DNA of 42,168 nt. It comes from Ornatilinea sp. Lineage in GTDB: Bacteria; Chloroflexota; Anaerolineae; Anaerolineales; Anaerolineaceae. Positions within the stretch are counted from its first letter, which is position 1. Every line of letters begins with the position of its first letter. The notes under the pieces are model-generated. The model had not been told where the DNA came from, made no database searches, and saw only the letters and a list, made by a program, of their open reading frames with translations. The stretch covers positions 1-42,168 of the forward strand of contig JAHDQE010000054.1 in NCBI GenBank assembly GCA_018433975.1. The letters are read 5' to 3'. Below, one piece after another: positions 8,126 through 16,721 of the stretch. A program made the translations under genes and the position numbers.

Positions 8126-8902
8126 TTACCACTTGGCTGCTATTTCAAATAATCCTTTTGTACATAGATCAACCAGGGCGTCGAAAATGGCTGCACCTTT
8201 TTCTGCTGTTCCGAGGCTCGCGACCCCTGAAATCCCACTGGGAGCTATGTCTTCCAACGAGTTCCAATTGAAAGAAATTGGGCCGCCAAGTTGGACATAC
8301 TCTCCGGCAGCCAACTTTTCATTTTTTTCATCGATGGACCTGTCCATTTTTACATTTTCAGGTGTAAGGTGGAGCATGAGAGAGGTTTCAATCTCTCCAC
8401 CATGCGCATCGGTTTTATTGGATGCCTCCCGATTGGTATGCTGGTTGGCCAGGCCGACAATGACAGCCCATACATTGAACATATATATTTGCAGCTTGCA
8501 AGAATCTCGAATATCAAAAGCAGCTGCACCAATTGCAGAGATGTTTCCACCATGGCCGTTTACAATATACATTTTCTTGAATCCATGTCGGGCAACACTG
8601 CAAGAAATCTCTTTTAGCATACGAATGTATGTTTCCGCGGTAAATGTGATGGTACCAGGAAAGTCCATATGTTCCGGACTTTGACCAATCGGAATGGGTG
8701 GAATATAAAGGCAGTCAACATCCTTTTCTACATTTTTCATGGCTGCCTCTATAACTTTCACGGCGACCTGTGTATCCATCCCGTTGGGAAGGTGGGGACC
8801 ATGCTGTTCCATCGAACCACAGGGCAAAATGACAATTGTGTTTTCTCTGTCTAATTTATCTACATCTGCAAAAGAAATGTTTTCCAATCGATAGATAGCC
8901 AT
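8126..8902 (-). CDS. Creatininase-family amidohydrolase, copy 2
   Basis: A 258-residue creatininase-family enzyme with a full set of ligands: GSMEQHGPHLP (Glu32, His34), GMDT (Asp43), NGHGGN (His117) and AHGGEIETS (His167, Glu172), plus SPEHMDF. Its C-terminus has the SGISGVASLGTAEKG turn common in this family and missing from copy 1, and the two are clearly diverged, so they probably do different steps. The start has AAGGGA about 8 bases upstream. It sits between the glyoxalase-NADAR gene and the MtrH-like gene, all in one direction with short gaps. A role in opening a lactam or formamide ring is the family-based guess. Confidence 0.85.
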   Translation of the reverse strand: MAIYRLENISFADVDKLDRENTIVILPCGSMEQHGPHLPNGMDTQVAVKVIEAAMKNVEKDVDCLYIPPIPIGQSPEHMDFPGTITFTAETYIRMLKEISCSVARHGFKKMYIVNGHGGNISAIGAAAFDIRDSCKLQIYMFNVWAVIVGLANQHTNREASNKTDAHGGEIETSLMLHLTPENVKMDRSIDEKNEKLAAGEYVQLGGPISFNWNSLEDIAPSGISGVASLGTAEKGAAIFDALVDLCTKGLFEIAAKW

Positions 8903-8933
8903 AAAATTATCCCTTCGTAGGTTTGACCGAGAA

Positions 8934-9752
8934 TTATTCTTTTCGTAATTGATCCCTTACTTCCATGAGAACTTTTCCAAGCATGTTCTTGCCCGTTCCA
9001 TCTTCGCCGATTCCCCAGAAACTATCGACGGGGGAATTTTCAACAATTTCGAGATCTCCGGTATTCAAAAGTTTTTCTTTGAGCTCTGGATTTTGGCTAA
9101 ATTTTGCGAATACGGCTTCTCTCATTACATCGACCTTGACATCCTCCCAATCTTTGCGCACCTGGACATCTGGCCGGCGGGTAAATTCAAATGTCAGTCG
9201 AGGAGATTCCATGCGACGGCATATTTCTTCATAGGGTGTGCCAGCCAGCTTTTGGGCCTGATAATAATGTTCGGTTGAAGGCCAAATTTTCCCTTTCAGG
9301 AAAATTGAAGCCGGATACCAGTTGCTTAGATATGCATTGGCTTCATGCGGCCCATAGAATAAAATACGATTTGCTTCTGGTTGGCTGAGCGGGTGAAAGC
9401 GCATATTTGTAAAACCATACAGATTCCCATCCGGTACGCGAAAGTTTGTCCAATCCTGCGTTTCCTCCGAATACACGGGACCTGTGGATTCGCATCCACC
9501 GGCTATCAGTTCTTCCACACTCTCATGCACATCCTCTACCAAGAAATCTACTTTACAACCCTTGGGATGCCCAATTTCAGGAGCTGCTTCGGGTGATAAT
9601 AGTTCAAAAATATCTCCATTTTGCAATCTGTAAACTGTTACGATTCCCTTATCTTCTAAAACAGGAAAATTCAAAACATTTTCAAAAAATGCTTTGGTTT
9701 CTTCGTAATTTTCGGTTTTTGTTCCTGCCCAGGCTATTCCTTTTATTTTCAT
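8934..9752 (-). CDS. Fusion of a glyoxalase/VOC domain and a NADAR N-glycosidase domain
   Basis: A 272-residue two-domain protein. Residues 1-118 look like one VOC (glyoxalase/bleomycin-resistance) module, with the FFENVLNFPV start and NFRVPDGNLYGF end. Residues about 129-270 are a NADAR (YbiA/DUF1768) domain: LFYGPHEANAYLSNWYP, STEHYYQAQKLAG with the conserved Glu161, and DSFWGIGEDGTGKNMLGKVLMEVR. NADAR proteins hydrolyse N-glycosidic bonds, for example in the early riboflavin intermediates (E. coli YbiA) or ADP-ribosyl groups. The VOC part may bind or prepare the substrate. It lies 12 bases after the PfkB kinase gene in an operon with an importer and amidohydrolases, which fits nucleoside-like compounds. 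GGAGATGAG precedes the start. Confidence 0.8.
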   Translation of the reverse strand: MKIKGIAWAGTKTENYEETKAFFENVLNFPVLEDKGIVTVYRLQNGDIFELLSPEAAPEIGHPKGCKVDFLVEDVHESVEELIAGGCESTGPVYSEETQDWTNFRVPDGNLYGFTNMRFHPLSQPEANRILFYGPHEANAYLSNWYPASIFLKGKIWPSTEHYYQAQKLAGTPYEEICRRMESPRLTFEFTRRPDVQVRKDWEDVKVDVMREAVFAKFSQNPELKEKLLNTGDLEIVENSPVDSFWGIGEDGTGKNMLGKVLMEVRDQLRKE

Positions 9753-9764
9753 TTGCTCATCTCC

Positions 9765-10724
9765 TTACACATTTGAATTTGTTTGCGCCGTATTCTGTGC
9801 ATGTTTTTCGAGAAAACGGAAAATCGTTTCGGGGGTTGAAAGTGCGCTTTGTCCACCGATTTTTGCTGTCGATAATGCTGCCGAGGCACTGGCAAATTTT
9901 ATTGATTTGTCTAGCCCCCATTCCTTAAGGAAGGCATAAATAAACGATGCGGAAAATATATCCCCTGCTCCAGTAGTGTCAATGACCGGTACTTTAAAAG
10001 CAGGCATAGAACAGATTTCATTCCCGTCATAGCCGGCAGCTCCAGATTTACCACTGGTTAAGATAACTATTTTGGGGCCGTAAGATATCAGTTTGTGTAA
10101 AATAGCGTGGGTTTCCAGATCCGGAAAAAAAGTTTTTGCTCCCTGTTGGTTCAGGAAAATGATATCTGCCCATTGTATTGCCTGCGAACAAGCTTCAAGT
10201 CCCTGATAGGCTGCATCCAGGTCAATAGAAACTGTTAAGCCGGCTTCTTTTGCCCTTTGCATTGAGGGTGCCATTCTTAAAGGTTCCAGCCCAATGTAAT
10301 GAGCATGCTTTGCCGTGAGAAGATAATCGTTTTGTTCTTCGAGAATTTTTGGCGTTGGATAGATTAAATTAGTATCTACAACCAGTATTGACTTCTCGCC
10401 GGTTGAATCCAACATCATAATGCAGTAATAGGTTTTAGCACCATCGACCACACAGACTCCTGATGTGTCAACCCCATTGCTTTTCAAGCCGCCAATTCCC
10501 ACTTCACCGAAATGATCCTTGCCTACCGCTGATAGCATACCGGTCTTTATCCCTAACCGGCTCAAGGCCGATGCTGTATTTGCACCTTTGCCACCCGGGC
10601 GTTCATAGACTTCCTTTACAATTACTCCCTCATCCCATTGGGGGATATGTGGAACTATGTAAAAGGTATCTGTATCGATATCACCTACGACGATTACATC
10701 TAACATATTGTATTTCCCACTCAT
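9765..10724 (-). CDS. PfkB-family carbohydrate or nucleoside kinase (ribokinase-like)
   Basis: A 319-residue ribokinase-fold kinase. The N-terminal signature RPGGKGANTASALSRLG (Gly-Gly-Lys at 44-46) and the C-terminal anion-hole and base motif DTTGAGD (249-255, Asp255 as base) are both intact. GGKGAN is the ribokinase-type version of the first motif, so ribose, a deoxysugar or a riboside is a sensible substrate. Its ATG overlaps the TGA of the ABC ATPase gene (ATGA at 10721-10724), tying the kinase to the importer. In this context it may phosphorylate the sugar part of an imported N-glycoside, or the free sugar after the NADAR enzyme cuts it. Confidence 0.85.
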   Translation of the reverse strand: MSGKYNMLDVIVVGDIDTDTFYIVPHIPQWDEGVIVKEVYERPGGKGANTASALSRLGIKTGMLSAVGKDHFGEVGIGGLKSNGVDTSGVCVVDGAKTYYCIMMLDSTGEKSILVVDTNLIYPTPKILEEQNDYLLTAKHAHYIGLEPLRMAPSMQRAKEAGLTVSIDLDAAYQGLEACSQAIQWADIIFLNQQGAKTFFPDLETHAILHKLISYGPKIVILTSGKSGAAGYDGNEICSMPAFKVPVIDTTGAGDIFSASFIYAFLKEWGLDKSIKFASASAALSTAKIGGQSALSTPETIFRFLEKHAQNTAQTNSNV

Positions 10725-11845
10725 TTAAAACGCACTCGACTATGAGTTTCACCGTCAAACAGGTGAACTTTTCCTGATCGAAAACCAATTGCGATTTCGC
10801 AACCACTCGAGTTGTAATCATTACAGTTTTGGGGGCTGCGCACGATAATTGTTTTTGTTCCCAATTTAGTATGCAGATAATAATCAGCCCCGAGATTCTC
10901 TACAAAGAAAATCTGTCCGGTAAAAAGAGGATCGGATGTTTCATCCCCAACTGTAAAATCTTCCGGACGAACGCCAAATTCATATTGACCATCCGGAAAA
11001 ACATCATTCCCGATGTCTTCAAAAAATATGCCGTTCAGCTTATCTACAGGAATTGAGTGATCAAATTCGTCAAATTTTAAAGAGTTCCCTGTTTTAGTGC
11101 AGTTAAATATATTGATCTGGGGTGACCCAATAAATGAAGCTACAAACAGGTTATTGGGTTCCTGATAAATCTCTGTTGGGGTCGCTGATTGTTGAATTAT
11201 TCCATCTTGCATTAATATAATCCGATCCCCCATGGTCATGGCTTCGGTTTGATCGTGAGTCACCAAAATAGCCGTAAGCCCTAATCGTTTTTGTATTTGA
11301 GCTATTTCGACACGGACCTGTGCGCGGAGTTTTGCATCTAAATTTGATAAAGGCTCATCCAATAATAAAAGTGACGGATTCAAAACCAGAGCGCGGGCCA
11401 GAGCAACACGTTGTTGTTGTCCTCCGGAAAGTTGTTTGATTGAACGTGGCCCCATATTATCCAGGCGAACCAATTTTAATGCCTCATTTACCCGTTTCGC
11501 AATCTCACTTTTGGCTACTTTTCTCATTTTTAAACCAAAAGCTACGTTTTGGAAGACCGTCATGTGTGGGAATAATGCATAGTTTTGGAACACCATGCCG
11601 ATATCCCGGTTGTATGAGGGCGTTTGTGTGATATTTTTCCCCTTCAGGTTTACTGTGCCTGTGTCTAGTGGCAACAATCCTGCAATAATTCTTAGTAATG
11701 TCGTTTTACCACATCCAGAAGGACCAAGCAGGATCAGGAATTCCTTGTCTCTTTGTTCCAGATCAATGTGTTTAAGTACTTTTAAATCGCCATACGCTTT
11801 ACTGATATTGTTTAATGTCAAAGCGATATCTGAGTTACTACTCAT
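10721..11845 (-). CDS. ABC transporter ATP-binding protein, spermidine/putrescine (PotA) type
   Basis: A 374-residue importer ATPase with Walker A GPSGCGKTT, Q-loop FQNYALFPHMTV, signature [15 protein letters not shown], Walker B LLLLDEPLSNLD and H-loop THDQTEAMTMGD. The C-terminal third (from about residue 240) is a TOBE-type regulatory domain, as in PotA, MalK and FbpC. GAGGAG is 7 bases before the ATG. It is the fourth gene of the operon, after the binding protein and both permeases, and completes a PotABCD-like importer. The polyamine name is a family label only; the enzymes encoded downstream suggest another nitrogenous compound. Confidence 0.9.
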   Translation of the reverse strand: MSSNSDIALTLNNISKAYGDLKVLKHIDLEQRDKEFLILLGPSGCGKTTLLRIIAGLLPLDTGTVNLKGKNITQTPSYNRDIGMVFQNYALFPHMTVFQNVAFGLKMRKVAKSEIAKRVNEALKLVRLDNMGPRSIKQLSGGQQQRVALARALVLNPSLLLLDEPLSNLDAKLRAQVRVEIAQIQKRLGLTAILVTHDQTEAMTMGDRIILMQDGIIQQSATPTEIYQEPNNLFVASFIGSPQINIFNCTKTGNSLKFDEFDHSIPVDKLNGIFFEDIGNDVFPDGQYEFGVRPEDFTVGDETSDPLFTGQIFFVENLGADYYLHTKLGTKTIIVRSPQNCNDYNSSGCEIAIGFRSGKVHLFDGETHSRVRFK

Positions 11846-11889
11846 TGGTTACTCCTCGTCTTTGAAGATCATTCTTAATAAGCTTAAGA

Positions 11890-12696
11890 TTATATAAACC
11901 GTGACCAGCGGACTGTTCGTTCACCGATTAATGCAATGACCACAATGAACATTACAACAAAGGCGCTAACGGTGACTGCCAATGGATCTAATCCTTCAGT
12001 ACGTATCTCGCTATACATACGAACGGGGAAAGTTATGTAACGTGTTCCTGCAACGAATGAGGAAACGACAACATCTGTAAATGAAACCATAAACCCAAAT
12101 ACCGCACTGACCAATACGCCCGGAAGGATAATGGGAATGGTGATTTCAAAGAAAGTACGTATTGGTTTCGCGCCAAGGCTCATAGCTGCCTTTTCCAGAT
12201 CAGCTTCTACATAATGCAAACTGGATAGAACCATTCGAATAACATAGGGGATGATGATAACGGTATGCGCTAAAACAATTCCCGCAAAGGATCCCAGAAT
12301 GCTTCGGTCTCCAAGCCTGACTAATGAAAAGAATTGAATCAAACCCAAAGCCCAGATAATTTGAGGCAACATTAAAGGTGAAAGAAAAACAGATTGTACG
12401 AAAGCATTACCACGAAATTTATATCGGTCTAAAGCAAATGCTGCAGGAATACCTGCCAAGAGCCCAAGGGTAGCGGCTGTAGATGCCACTCGTGCACTGA
12501 TGAGCAATGCTTTTTGATATTCTTTGCTTTTAAAAAAGGCCTGGTACCATTCCAGTGTAAACCCTGTAGGAGGAAATTCAAAATACCGACTTGAATTGAA
12601 GCTGCTGACGACCAGGACAATAATTGGAGCAAGGACAAATAACAATATTATGCAAGAAAGTAGGATTAAAAGACCTCGATTTAGTTTCTCAATCAT
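11890..12696 (-). CDS. ABC transporter permease, PotC type
   Basis: A 268-residue inner-membrane permease with about six hydrophobic segments. The cytoplasmic EAA loop that docks on the ATPase reads EKAAMSLGAKPIRTFFEITIPIILPG at about residues 170-195. Its ATG overlaps the stop of the partner permease by the usual four bases (ATGA at 12693-12696), which ensures paired synthesis. PotC-like permeases usually pair with PotB-like ones in a heterodimer, as here. Confidence 0.9.
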   Translation of the reverse strand: MIEKLNRGLLILLSCIILLFVLAPIIVLVVSSFNSSRYFEFPPTGFTLEWYQAFFKSKEYQKALLISARVASTAATLGLLAGIPAAFALDRYKFRGNAFVQSVFLSPLMLPQIIWALGLIQFFSLVRLGDRSILGSFAGIVLAHTVIIIPYVIRMVLSSLHYVEADLEKAAMSLGAKPIRTFFEITIPIILPGVLVSAVFGFMVSFTDVVVSSFVAGTRYITFPVRMYSEIRTEGLDPLAVTVSAFVVMFIVVIALIGERTVRWSRFI

Positions 12697-13592
12697 GGTT
12701 GTACTCCATTAAGTTGTACATTATTTTTCAGATCTTTGTTAATAGCTCTTTGAATTAATATTGTGAAATACCTTGCCAATGCAATAAAAATTCCCACGGA
12801 AAGAATAAAAAATATGGCAAATGCAGACGCAAAAGGCCAATTACCGACGGAAATGGCCTGCTGGTAAGCAATAGTGCCAAAAACCATGATCTTATTCTGG
12901 CCCAAAATTGAGGGCGTAACAAACATGGTCAAATTCATCATCAGCGTTAGAATTGTCCCGGAAAGAGCTCCCGGCAGACTTAATGGAAACACTACTTTGA
13001 AAAATGTCTTGAAAGAATTTGCACCAAGACTTTTCGCTGCGTCCTCCAAGGATACATCAATTGCACCCAATGAAGTAACCAATGGTAATACCATCAGAGG
13101 TATAAATGATTGGACAAGACCGATGATGACCCCTAATTCAGTACCCAAAAAGGCAACCGGTTCTTTTGTGATACCGAGGGACATTAAAATCCCATTTAAC
13201 ATACCATATCGCATCATCATGGCCATCCAACCCATGGTTTGAATCATCGCGCCACCAATCATGGGAAGCGCAACTAATGAAAGCAAAAAACCTTTCATGC
13301 CAGTTCTGAGACGGGATATAAATCTTGCCAGTGGATAGGAAAGAACTAAAGTAATCGCGGTAGATATTAGACTAATTTTTACCGTTCGCAGATAAATTCC
13401 AAAATAGTACTCATCCGAAAACAATTTCGCATAATTGGCCCAGGTAAAAATTGGTTCAGCAACAAAGGAAGATTCATACGTCCAAAAACTTTGGATTGCT
13501 AAAAAGAAAAATGGAAGTATAAAAATTACTCCAATAATTAAAGAAGCGGGGAGTAGTAAAACAAATAATGGCCACTTTGCTTTTGAATGCAC
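12693..13592 (-). CDS. ABC transporter permease, PotB type
   Basis: A permease of about 299 residues with a first membrane segment WPLFVLLLPASLIIGVIFILPFFFL and an EAA loop EDAAKSLGANSFKTFFKVVFPLSLPG. I choose the GTG at 13590-13592 as start because GGGAGGG lies six bases before it (13599-13605) and the protein then begins HSKAKWPL just before the first membrane helix. The longer frame from 13628 would add 12 residues that run through a hairpin in the intercistronic gap. It pairs with the PotC-type permease and takes substrate from the binding protein encoded just before. Confidence 0.85.
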   Translation of the reverse strand: MHSKAKWPLFVLLLPASLIIGVIFILPFFFLAIQSFWTYESSFVAEPIFTWANYAKLFSDEYYFGIYLRTVKISLISTAITLVLSYPLARFISRLRTGMKGFLLSLVALPMIGGAMIQTMGWMAMMMRYGMLNGILMSLGITKEPVAFLGTELGVIIGLVQSFIPLMVLPLVTSLGAIDVSLEDAAKSLGANSFKTFFKVVFPLSLPGALSGTILTLMMNLTMFVTPSILGQNKIMVFGTIAYQQAISVGNWPFASAFAIFFILSVGIFIALARYFTILIQRAINKDLKNNVQLNGVQP

Positions 13593-13610
13593 GTTATGCC
13601 CTCCCAATAA

Positions 13611-13649
13611 GAAACAGGGTCCATCCACACTTGGGATGAACCCTGTTTC
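13611..13649 (-). terminator. Intercistronic hairpin between binding-protein and permease genes
   Basis: Arms 13611-13626 and 13634-13649 (GAAACAGGGT paired with ACCCTGTTTC, then CCATCC with GGATGA) give 16 pairs with one mismatch and a 7-base loop. It begins 10 bases after the stop of the solute-binding gene and is followed on the minus strand by TTATT. Such hairpins commonly raise binding protein relative to permease by partial termination or 3'-end protection. Confidence 0.65.
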
Positions 13650-13658
13650 ACTGTAAAT

Positions 13659-14840
13659 TTATTGGCTGAGAATTTCCCGATTATATCTTTCGGTCAGTGA
13701 GTCACGGTTATCAATCATGTAAGTACTAAGTCGTAATAGAGAATCAACTTTCTCTTGTCCGTATACGCATCGCTCGGCAGCATCTCCTTCCAGGGTAACT
13801 TTGGAGTTGGTTGGTCCAAAGTAAATCTGTTCGGCAAATGCTTGCTGTACTTTGGGGCTGAGAGAAAGCTGTGCCCAGGCATAAGCCATTTCCTGGTTCT
13901 TGGTGCCTTCGACAATAGTCAGTGTGTCCATCATTTGAATGGTGCCGGGATCTTTTGGCCAGGAAAATGCGATATTCATGCCTTTGTCAATATAGGTCCA
14001 GGCATAGCCACTGATTACCGGTGCAATAACCACATCACCTTTATCCATCATCATGAACAATTCATCTAATGAAGTATAGATCATGGCGAATGGCGTAATC
14101 TCTGCTAATTTGGAGAACATGGCATCAGGATCGTTTTCGTCACTTCCATTCATGTAGCCAGCAACCGCTAATAACCCTTCACTGTCGCCACCGGGGAAAG
14201 TTGCCGTTGCAACTTTGCCTTTGACTTCGGGATCCCAAAAATCTGCCCAATCTGGAGGGGCGTCAAAATAATCTGGATTGTATGCAATACCCAGGCCCAT
14301 GAAGCTCATACCATAACCGCCAACTTGAGCTGCAGGATATAAGTCATCATATGCGGGGACAGCATTGGATGGAGCTTCCAAAACACCATCTTCCACGCCT
14401 TTGGCGGCTTCATACATGTTCAAGTAAGCCACATCCATGGTTGGGTTGCCTTTTTCAGCGTAAATTTTGGCCGTTCGATCACCCGTACCACCAAGAAGCA
14501 GTTCAACTTGTCCGCCTCGTTTCTCGATCTCAGGAATTACCAGGTCGCGATAGATTTCTTCGATGACTCCTCCCCAAACACCTACGACCAAGGTTTGCCC
14601 TGTGAAATCCTTTCCTTTGAGGAATTCACAAGTCTGTTCGTCGAAATCACATGGAATTTCTTCAACTGCTTCGACCTCCTCGGCAGGAGCAGCTTCTTCA
14701 GCAGCTGGTTCAGCAGCAACTTCTTGTTCTTGACTTTCGGGGGCAGCAGATTCACTTTGGGTGGTTTGCGCTGGGCTTCCGCAACCGGCCAGAGAGAGTA
14801 TCAAAGCCGTAAGGATTAACAAGTAGGCCAGTTTTTTCAT
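13659..14840 (-). CDS. Solute-binding lipoprotein of the PotABCD-like importer
   Basis: A 393-residue periplasmic-binding-type lipoprotein, first gene of the nine-gene operon. It has a type II signal peptide with lipobox L-A-G-C (Cys20), an acidic Ala/Glu linker to about residue 62, then a PotD-like fold beginning QTLVVGVWGGVIEEIYRD. The motif GYGMSFMGLGIAYNPDYF and the DFWDPEVKGKVATA segment are typical of the spermidine/putrescine/2-aminoethylphosphonate-binding group. GGAGGAAAAGGA precedes the ATG. The exact ligand cannot be read from sequence; the associated catabolic genes suggest a nitrogen-rich ring compound. Confidence 0.9.
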   Translation of the reverse strand: MKKLAYLLILTALILSLAGCGSPAQTTQSESAAPESQEQEVAAEPAAEEAAPAEEVEAVEEIPCDFDEQTCEFLKGKDFTGQTLVVGVWGGVIEEIYRDLVIPEIEKRGGQVELLLGGTGDRTAKIYAEKGNPTMDVAYLNMYEAAKGVEDGVLEAPSNAVPAYDDLYPAAQVGGYGMSFMGLGIAYNPDYFDAPPDWADFWDPEVKGKVATATFPGGDSEGLLAVAGYMNGSDENDPDAMFSKLAEITPFAMIYTSLDELFMMMDKGDVVIAPVISGYAWTYIDKGMNIAFSWPKDPGTIQMMDTLTIVEGTKNQEMAYAWAQLSLSPKVQQAFAEQIYFGPTNSKVTLEGDAAERCVYGQEKVDSLLRLSTYMIDNRDSLTERYNREILSQ

Positions 14841-14941
14841 TTGTCCTTTTCCTCCATACTACGATAAATTATTGGTTTTTGACAGTTCAGCTTACCAACA
14901 AGTATTAAATGAATATGTTATAGAAATCCTCCTTTCCATCA

Positions 14942-14977
14942 AGTGTGTAAGATCTATCCAGTGTGTGAAATCTATTC
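14942..14977. repeat. Tandem 18-bp direct repeat upstream of the binding-protein gene
   Basis: Two adjacent copies beginning AGTGTGT (14942-14959 and 14960-14977) agree at 15 of 18 positions. They lie about 100-137 bases upstream of the binding-protein start, inside the divergent control region, and could be a tandem protein-binding site. Confidence 0.45.
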
Positions 14978-15354
14978 GATTGGGTATATCCCTGTGTTGA
15001 TATTGTTTTGGAAAACTATTGTAGATATCTGGAAATTTTATTATTATCAAATTTAATGCTAATTAATTTGTTATTATCAATTAAAATGAGAATGGGATTC
15101 GTTTACAAGTGACAAATGTCATATTTAAATATCTAAATAAGATAAAAGTATCTAAATAATCAAAAAAATGGACCTTAAGCTTGAAAATATGCTTTTGTTG
15201 ATAGAAATGGACGAGACATAATCCTGAAAGAATAGATTTAGAGGGGTAAAAAAATTATTTTAGTGCCGTGTTGAAAAAATTTACCTGGGGGAGTGGTCAG
15301 GTAATTTGCTGAATCAATATCTCTGATTGATAACTTGTTAGTGACAATAATCAC

Positions 15355-15383
15355 TTGCATAGAGTGACAAAAATGAGTATATT
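15355..15383 (+). promoter_or_regulatory. Predicted sigma-70-type promoter of the enamidase-like gene
   Basis: TTGCAT (15355-15360) and TATATT (15378-15383) are separated by 17 bases. Transcription would begin near 15390, giving a leader of about 50 bases to the ATG at 15443. One GTGACAA element lies between the two boxes. Confidence 0.55.
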
Positions 15384-15442
15384 TTTTAATAATAACAAAA
15401 AACATAGCAAATTTTTTACTATTTATAAAAAAGGAGGGCTGT

Positions 15443-16708
15443 ATGCCGATCGACCGTAGGTATCCCGGAAAAGTTGTTATAAAGAATATTGGCACGCTGG
15501 TATCTGGAGATTGGGACAAAGGTATTCTGGAAGCCGATACGATTGTAGTGGATAATGGGTATATTTCGCAAATTGGAAAACAGGAAAAACTGGATCTGAC
15601 TGCTGCGGATCACGAGATTGATGTCGATGGACAGGTTGTTTGCCCTGGATTCATTGATCCTCATGTTCACAATACGGTTGATGATTATGCACCAATGACT
15701 CAAACCGTAAATTGGATGGAATGCTATTTGTGGTATGGAATTACGACAATTTTATCTGAAGGGGAGCAAGGACCTGGATATCCCCGCTTTTTTGATGACC
15801 CTATTGGGGCAAAAGCGACAGCAATTGCTGCAAAAAGAATTTTTGATAATTTCCGACCGGGTGGTTTCTTGAAATTCCATGGTGGAGCGCTGGTGCTTGT
15901 GCATGGCCTTAAAGAAGAAGATTTTAAAGAAATGTCCGAGGCTGGTGTTTGGTTGGTTGCAGAAATCGGCGGCGGCGGAGTTTATTTACCTGAAGAAGCC
16001 TGCCCAATGATCGAGTGGGCTAAAAAATATGGCTTTAAGATTTCAACGCATATTGGTCCAGCTTCAATACCCGGTTCATCACCTGTCTTCGCTGATATCG
16101 CATTGGCCCATAATCCACATAAGTACGCGCATTTGAATGGCGGTTCAACGGCGGCTCCATGGGCTGATATTCAGAGGATTCTTGATGAGCGTGATCAAAG
16201 CTCTTATGTTGAATTTGTGGCAGTCGGCAACCAGAAGATGGCAGACAAGATCGCTGCTTATATGCGTGATAAAGGGCAATTAAATAAAATTGTCTTTGGG
16301 TCCGATACTCCCACTGGTCAGGGAGCAATGCCGAACTGCATTCAAAGAATGGTGATGCGCATGGCGGCATTTGATGATATTCCACCGGCACAGGCCATTG
16401 CGATGGGAACCGGCAATACGGCCGATCTGTTTGGACTGAATACCGGAAAAATTGAGGTTGGACGTGAAGCTGATATTCTTGCAATTGATTCATCTCATGA
16501 TGCAGTAGGAAAAGACGCTCTTGAAGCAATTAAGCTGGATGATACTTTTGGTGTTTCAATGGTCATGGTAGATGGACAGGTTTGTTCTGTGAAGGGACGG
16601 GATGGACGTCCTACGCGAAGGTTTATTTCCATTGATGGAGAAAAAGTATTTCACGATAATATTAATGAATATCTTTTTGGCCCATACTTTCCCGGGTATT
16701 TACGTTGA
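15443..16708 (+). CDS. Enamidase-like metal-dependent amidohydrolase
   Basis: A 421-residue amidohydrolase-superfamily protein resembling enamidase of the anaerobic nicotinate pathway, which opens a cyclic amide and removes ammonia. Metal ligands are visible: His74/His76 in DPHVHN, Glu174 in VAEIGGGG, taking the place of the usual bridging lysine, His203 in STHIG, His230 in YAHLNGG and Asp288 in FGSDTP. The small C-terminal beta domain (EVGREADILAID) is normal. AAGGAGGG precedes the ATG by 6-7 bases. It faces the nine-gene importer operon across a shared control region, so it probably acts on the same compound. The exact substrate is inferred, not shown. Confidence 0.8.
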   Translation: MPIDRRYPGKVVIKNIGTLVSGDWDKGILEADTIVVDNGYISQIGKQEKLDLTAADHEIDVDGQVVCPGFIDPHVHNTVDDYAPMTQTVNWMECYLWYGITTILSEGEQGPGYPRFFDDPIGAKATAIAAKRIFDNFRPGGFLKFHGGALVLVHGLKEEDFKEMSEAGVWLVAEIGGGGVYLPEEACPMIEWAKKYGFKISTHIGPASIPGSSPVFADIALAHNPHKYAHLNGGSTAAPWADIQRILDERDQSSYVEFVAVGNQKMADKIAAYMRDKGQLNKIVFGSDTPTGQGAMPNCIQRMVMRMAAFDDIPPAQAIAMGTGNTADLFGLNTGKIEVGREADILAIDSSHDAVGKDALEAIKLDDTFGVSMVMVDGQVCSVKGRDGRPTRRFISIDGEKVFHDNINEYLFGPYFPGYLR

Positions 16709-16721
16709 TAAGTTGAATTAA

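Larger units (their letters stand above)
14841..15442. promoter_or_regulatory. Divergent control region with repeated TTGATA half-sites
   Basis: This 600-base, AT-rich region has no gene. The hexamer TTGATA (or TATCAA) occurs at 14997-15002, 15045-15050, 15075-15080, 15198-15203 and 15327-15332, more often than expected by chance. Two of these are within a 10-base direct repeat TTATTATCAA (15041 and 15071, spacing 30). TATCTAAATAA is repeated at 15130 and 15149, GTGACAA occurs three times (15109, 15341, 15364), and TGACA-AA-TGTCA forms a small palindrome at 15110-15121. The same TTGATA unit forms a perfect palindrome before the XRE-cupin gene, suggesting control by that protein. Confidence 0.55.

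Noticed and set aside
8100..8684. 194-residue plus-strand open frame antisense to the second creatininase-family gene
   Set aside because: The minus-strand frame has full catalytic motifs and a ribosome site; the plus-strand frame has none.
13593..13628. Longer N-terminus of the PotB-type permease
   Set aside because: It would be encoded in the intercistronic hairpin and lacks a ribosome site; the GTG at 13592 has GGGAGGG at proper distance.
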